Source: Sambucus nigra (taxonomy: Eukaryota > Streptophyta > Magnoliopsida > Dipsacales > Adoxaceae). Taken from it: a DNA stretch of 64,000 nucleotides. A model generated the notes under the pieces. It did not search any database. It had not been told where the DNA came from and worked only from the letters and a program-made list of their open reading frames with translations. Numbering within the stretch: position 1 is the stretch's first letter; the number at the start of each line of letters is the position of its first letter. The position numbers were made by a program, and so were the translations under genes. Of the stretch, positions 60,883 to 64,000 are shown piece by piece. The stretch lies in NCBI GenBank assembly GCA_949130495.1, contig OX422215.1, positions 71,873,244 to 71,937,243 on the forward strand, read 5' to 3'.

Positions 60883-62555
60883 CTCACCCCTGAAGTAATG
60901 AATCAACTTAAATTGCCTCAATCATTAAGTTCCATTCACAAGTTTGATTGAAATGTGATATAGGCTATTAAATTGAGGTCAGTTTATGAAAATACCCATA
61001 AATTTCCCCTCTTTTATTTATTTCATTATTTCTTTTTGTTTCGCACACACTCACAGTCACATACACGATCCATTTTAAATAAAATATGAGGTAAAATAAA
61101 CCAAATCCTCAAACATTTCTAATTTTGTATAACAATACTAAGGACAAACAAGAAACTAGCATTCAAACGATGAAATCCCCCATTACACTCAACTCTTTTA
61201 TGTAGGGACCTTATATCGACGTAAGATGGTGTGCCACCCCTTTTCGACGTATAAAGTGGCCAGCTTTATGTATAAAAATAAGAAACATAAAAAATTCAAC
61301 ACTATTCTAAGTATACAAAACAAGTAAAGACATGACTAAAGGGTGACAAAATAAATAATTGAGTAAATAAAAACCATAAATTGAACTAAATAATACCCAA
61401 CATAAGTCTTAACTCCACAATGATAAAAATTTCTCTACTAATAAAAATAAACAAATCCAATTACGACACCAACATGACCCATACATAAACTCCCACAAAA
61501 ATTAAAATAATAAAATGTAAACAGATAAGGGATACAATCCCTTCCACATACAAAGATGATATAAGATATGAAAATAACTAAGATGGTGCTACATGTTGAT
61601 AAAACTCAACCCTACTTATTCTAATACCTGGAACTTGTAATGTTTTCGCGTAAGAGGGTTAAGCCCGAGAAATATCTTCCTATGTAATTCCACTAAGGAC
61701 CCATATAACAATAATAAATCCACATCATCCTATGGTGAATTAATTACATGAAAGGTCTTAACTACTATTTGTAACCAGTACATAACCCTAATTCTTTTAT
61801 ATGTATCAAGTCTTAACTAGACTAATGACCTATATAATATCGTAACCCACGATATCTATTATTTAACCATCTCACTAACCCACCTATTCTAATATCAAGT
61901 ATTAAACTAACTTCCCAATAGATATATAGAGAAATAAACTAAATCTCTAACCGTCATATTATCGCATAGAGTAATTAACCAATCCTTAACCGTTATGTTC
62001 TAATATCGAATAATCAACAAACTCTTAATCGTCCTTTATGTTAACCCATATAGCGCTAACACAACTCCTTAACCAACCTACCAACTGACATGTAGCCACA
62101 AACCGACGTCTACATGGAAGGACCTATCTCCCACTGTCCCAAACTCGTAAATGAAGACCTCATGGAAAAGGATCAAAATAATAAACCTATACACGAGTGT
62201 CATCAATAGCATTGTGAGTATGTAAGTAAGGACAAATTTTATATTATGTCATGTTTGTAATCTATATTGGAAAATTTATAATATTGGCTTTTTTCGGTTA
62301 GGACAAAACCGTTTGAGCCATAAGATAGGTTATGTTCAGTTTGTACCTTCAATCCTATGCATTTTAAAGACATAAAGTGGCCCGAGTAAAGCGACATTAA
62401 ATTCATGATGAGTTTCATCTTCAACATTGGGAACTTAAGAAAGGTTTAATGTTTTATTATGTCGATCCCTGGGTTTTCAGTTTGGGTGTTTATAATTTAT
62501 TAAGGCTAATTTTTGAAAGATTATTTCTATTGAAAATATATTTGGTTATAAAATT
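60880..62555. other. Unassigned AT-rich sequence, possibly including a copia LTR start
   Basis: No gene is supported; the longest frames are under 65 codons and motif-free. The copia LTR ending at 63463 must start somewhere upstream; a TGAG near 62217 would fit its CTCA end but cannot be confirmed without the second LTR. Confidence 0.4.
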
Positions 62556-62556
62556 T

Positions 62557-62791
62557 ATTCGAACGAATTTAATTTTTATTCAAATGAGATTCATAGTTTC
62601 GTTCGAACGATTTTGGGGTTTTCGTTCAAATGATCATCGAGCGAAACTTTCTATCTTGGCAGAAATGTTTTGTTAGAATGTCATTTGATCCTCGTTCAAA
62701 CGAGATTTGGTGTCTTGTTTGAATGATTTTTTTTTTGTTCACACAAGGTTGTCAAAGTCGTTCGAATGAGTAAGGATTTTGTTCGAACGAC
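62557..62791. repeat. Reiterated TCGTTCGAACGA-like palindromes
   Basis: About eight full or decayed copies: an intact one at 62599-62610, half-decayed forms such as TCGTTCAAATGA and CTCGTTCAAACGA, and one at 62780-62791. Changes are mostly transitions at CG. The block probably lies in the LTR of the copia element. Confidence 0.75.
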
Positions 62792-63463
62792 ATACCTCAA
62801 AATATGTGATATCGCCTTTTCACATTTTCAATAAATACAAGGTCTAGTACAGTTATTTTACGAATAAGGGTTTAGAAAATAGTTTTCTAAATAAAAAAAT
62901 ATAGCCTCATAGAACCCCGTTTACACCCAAAAGTTTGAGATCCAAGAATAAATATGAATTTCTAATTTGTGATCTCCAGTTTTGAGCACCAAAGTTTGTT
63001 TACTCTACACTGTTCGAGTTTGTTTATCACGGTGGATTCCGTGTTGTCGTGGTGACGGTTTCTAGTCAAATATTGGTGGAGTGAGGACCGTTGATGAATT
63101 CCTACAGTGTTGCCGTGAAGAAGGTTCTAGTGAAGAATGGATCAGTCTTGAAGGCATCGAGTTGTGTGAAGTAAGTCTATCTATCAGTATTGTATAAAAC
63201 CTATATCGTAGTGAATTTATTAAGCTAGGCCATCTGAAGTTTTTTCCATTGTGAGTTTTCCTCGTACATCATGGTGTTGTTTGATTGGTTTATTTTATCC
63301 TTGTTATTCACCTAGATGCGTGTTGAGACAAGATAAAATTGGACTAAATTTTATATAACATTTGTTTAATTGGTGCTTGGTTTTGGTTACTTTAACACTC
63401 GATTAATTAAAATAAAATTAAAATTTGGTTTTTGGTAACTCTATAACTATTAGGCGTTTCTCA
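62792..63463 (+). repeat. 3' part of the copia 5' LTR (upstream boundary unknown)
   Basis: The end TTTCTCA at 63463 is followed by the primer site. No coding sequence. The LTR start cannot be placed because its partner lies outside the window. Confidence 0.5.
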
Positions 63464-63466
63464 AAT

Positions 63467-63478
63467 TGGTATTAGAGC
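63467..63478 (+). other. Primer-binding site of the copia element
   Basis: TGGTATTAGAGC, one transition from the initiator tRNA-Met site TGGTATCAGAGC, 3 bases after the LTR end. Confidence 0.8.
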
Positions 63479-63510
63479 ATGTGCACTAAGCTATCATGTT
63501 GATCCTATTC

Positions 63511-63552
63511 TTATTGTGTTTAGGGCTTTTTTTATTGTGTTTAGGGCTTTTT
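63511..63552 (+). repeat. Tandem pair of a ~20-bp leader repeat
   Basis: Two adjacent copies of TTATTGTGTTTAGGGCTTTT just before the gag ATG. Confidence 0.9.
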
Positions 63553-63553
63553 T

Positions 63554-64000
63554 ATGAATTTTAATCGTGAGGGAAGTTCCATTACCTAGCCTCCCAAGTT
63601 TGATGGCTCAAACTATACCCATTGAAAGGCGGGGATGAGATTTTTCTTAAACTCTATTGATGAGAATGTGCGGAACTTGGTAGAACAAGGGTGGTATCCT
63701 CTTACTGAAAATGGTTTGGTTAAAGAGTTTTCCCTTTGGACAAAGGTTGAAAAAGATACATCGACTTTTAATTTTAAGGGTGTGAATACAATCTTTGTGT
63801 TATCACCGATGAACAGTTTAAGAGAATTATGACTTGTGAGAGCACTAAAGATGCTTGGGAAATTTTAAAATCGATACATGAGGGTATTGACACGGCTAGG
63901 GTTTATAAGTTATAAAATCTGAGAACCAAGTCTAAAACGATAAAAATGGGCGATCATGACTTATTTGATGAATTTTATACTAAAATGTCATATATTGTTA
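63554..64000 (+). pseudogene. gag: Ty1/copia gag, 5' part, runs off the window
   Basis: The ATG at 63554 opens a frame with PPKFDGSNYTHW-like sequence, the usual start of plant copia gag (UBN2-type domain). A TAG occurs at codon 12 and a TGA stands where the conserved Trp is expected (near 63624). It continues FFLNSIDENVRNLVEQGWYP, then FNFKGVNTIFVLSP. A one-base loss near 63805 shifts the frame, after which the other frame reads IMTCESTKDAWEILKSIHEG, again typical of copia gag. It is part of a decayed copia element continuing beyond the window. No pol is visible yet. Confidence 0.85.

Noticed and set aside
1..64000. Search for host (non-transposon) genes
   Set aside because: No frame with a recognisable host protein family was found in either strand; a short or highly divergent gene cannot be excluded.

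Overview
The window is eukaryotic, AT-rich, repeat-dominated DNA from a flowering plant (species not identifiable here). GT-AG introns with T-rich 3' ends, plant LTR-retrotransposon families, a plant-type Helitron, long microsatellites and the absence of any recognisable host gene suggest an intergenic or pericentromeric region. Almost everything that can be named is a transposable element, most of them nested.

Layout. Element A (1-4907, + strand) is the 3' part of a Ty3/gypsy element with its 3' LTR. Element D (about 5927-21609, - strand) is an old gypsy element of the same family as G. It is split by element B (7999-18538, - strand), a complete 10.5-kb gypsy element with two LTRs and a near-perfect 5-bp target duplication. 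At 21610-27479 lie LTR-like and unassigned AT-rich pieces, two of them in inverted orientation. Element E (about 27480-33212, - strand) is a decayed LTR element with an initiator-tRNA-Met-type primer site. A complete non-autonomous Helitron follows (33437-35519). From 36931 to 60517 there is a three-deep nest: a long LTR (F) is split by element C (37844 to about 59707, - strand), and C is itself split by a 2.9-kb solo LTR (39580-42487) and by element G (46688-57652, + strand). G is complete, with 570-bp LTRs about 98% identical and a perfect GGAAG target duplication. The right end holds an AT microsatellite and the 5' end of a Ty1/copia element (gag from 63554).

How the genes work together. 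B and G each carry one continuous gag-pol frame (gag, protease, reverse transcriptase, RNase H, a second RNase H, integrase), broken only by in-frame stop codons. This order and the GGCGCC-type primer site place A, B, C, D and G in or near the Tat lineage. The most notable feature is on the opposite strand. Between pol and the 3' LTR, A, B, C and G each carry a separate convergent antisense gene. Intron positions and phases can be read directly from the sequence. The first exon resembles the Pfam 'putative gypsy type transposon' domain (A, B, C), later exons are acidic or coiled-coil, and A, B and G share a conserved C-terminal WIPxxAIPR motif. In B this gene is broken by only one single-base shift over about 950 codons. 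The spacer between the two convergent genes carries family-specific repeats. In G these form hairpins whose core motif also occurs inside the pol coding sequence.

All homology calls are by reading, without database searches. LTR identities are hand counts.
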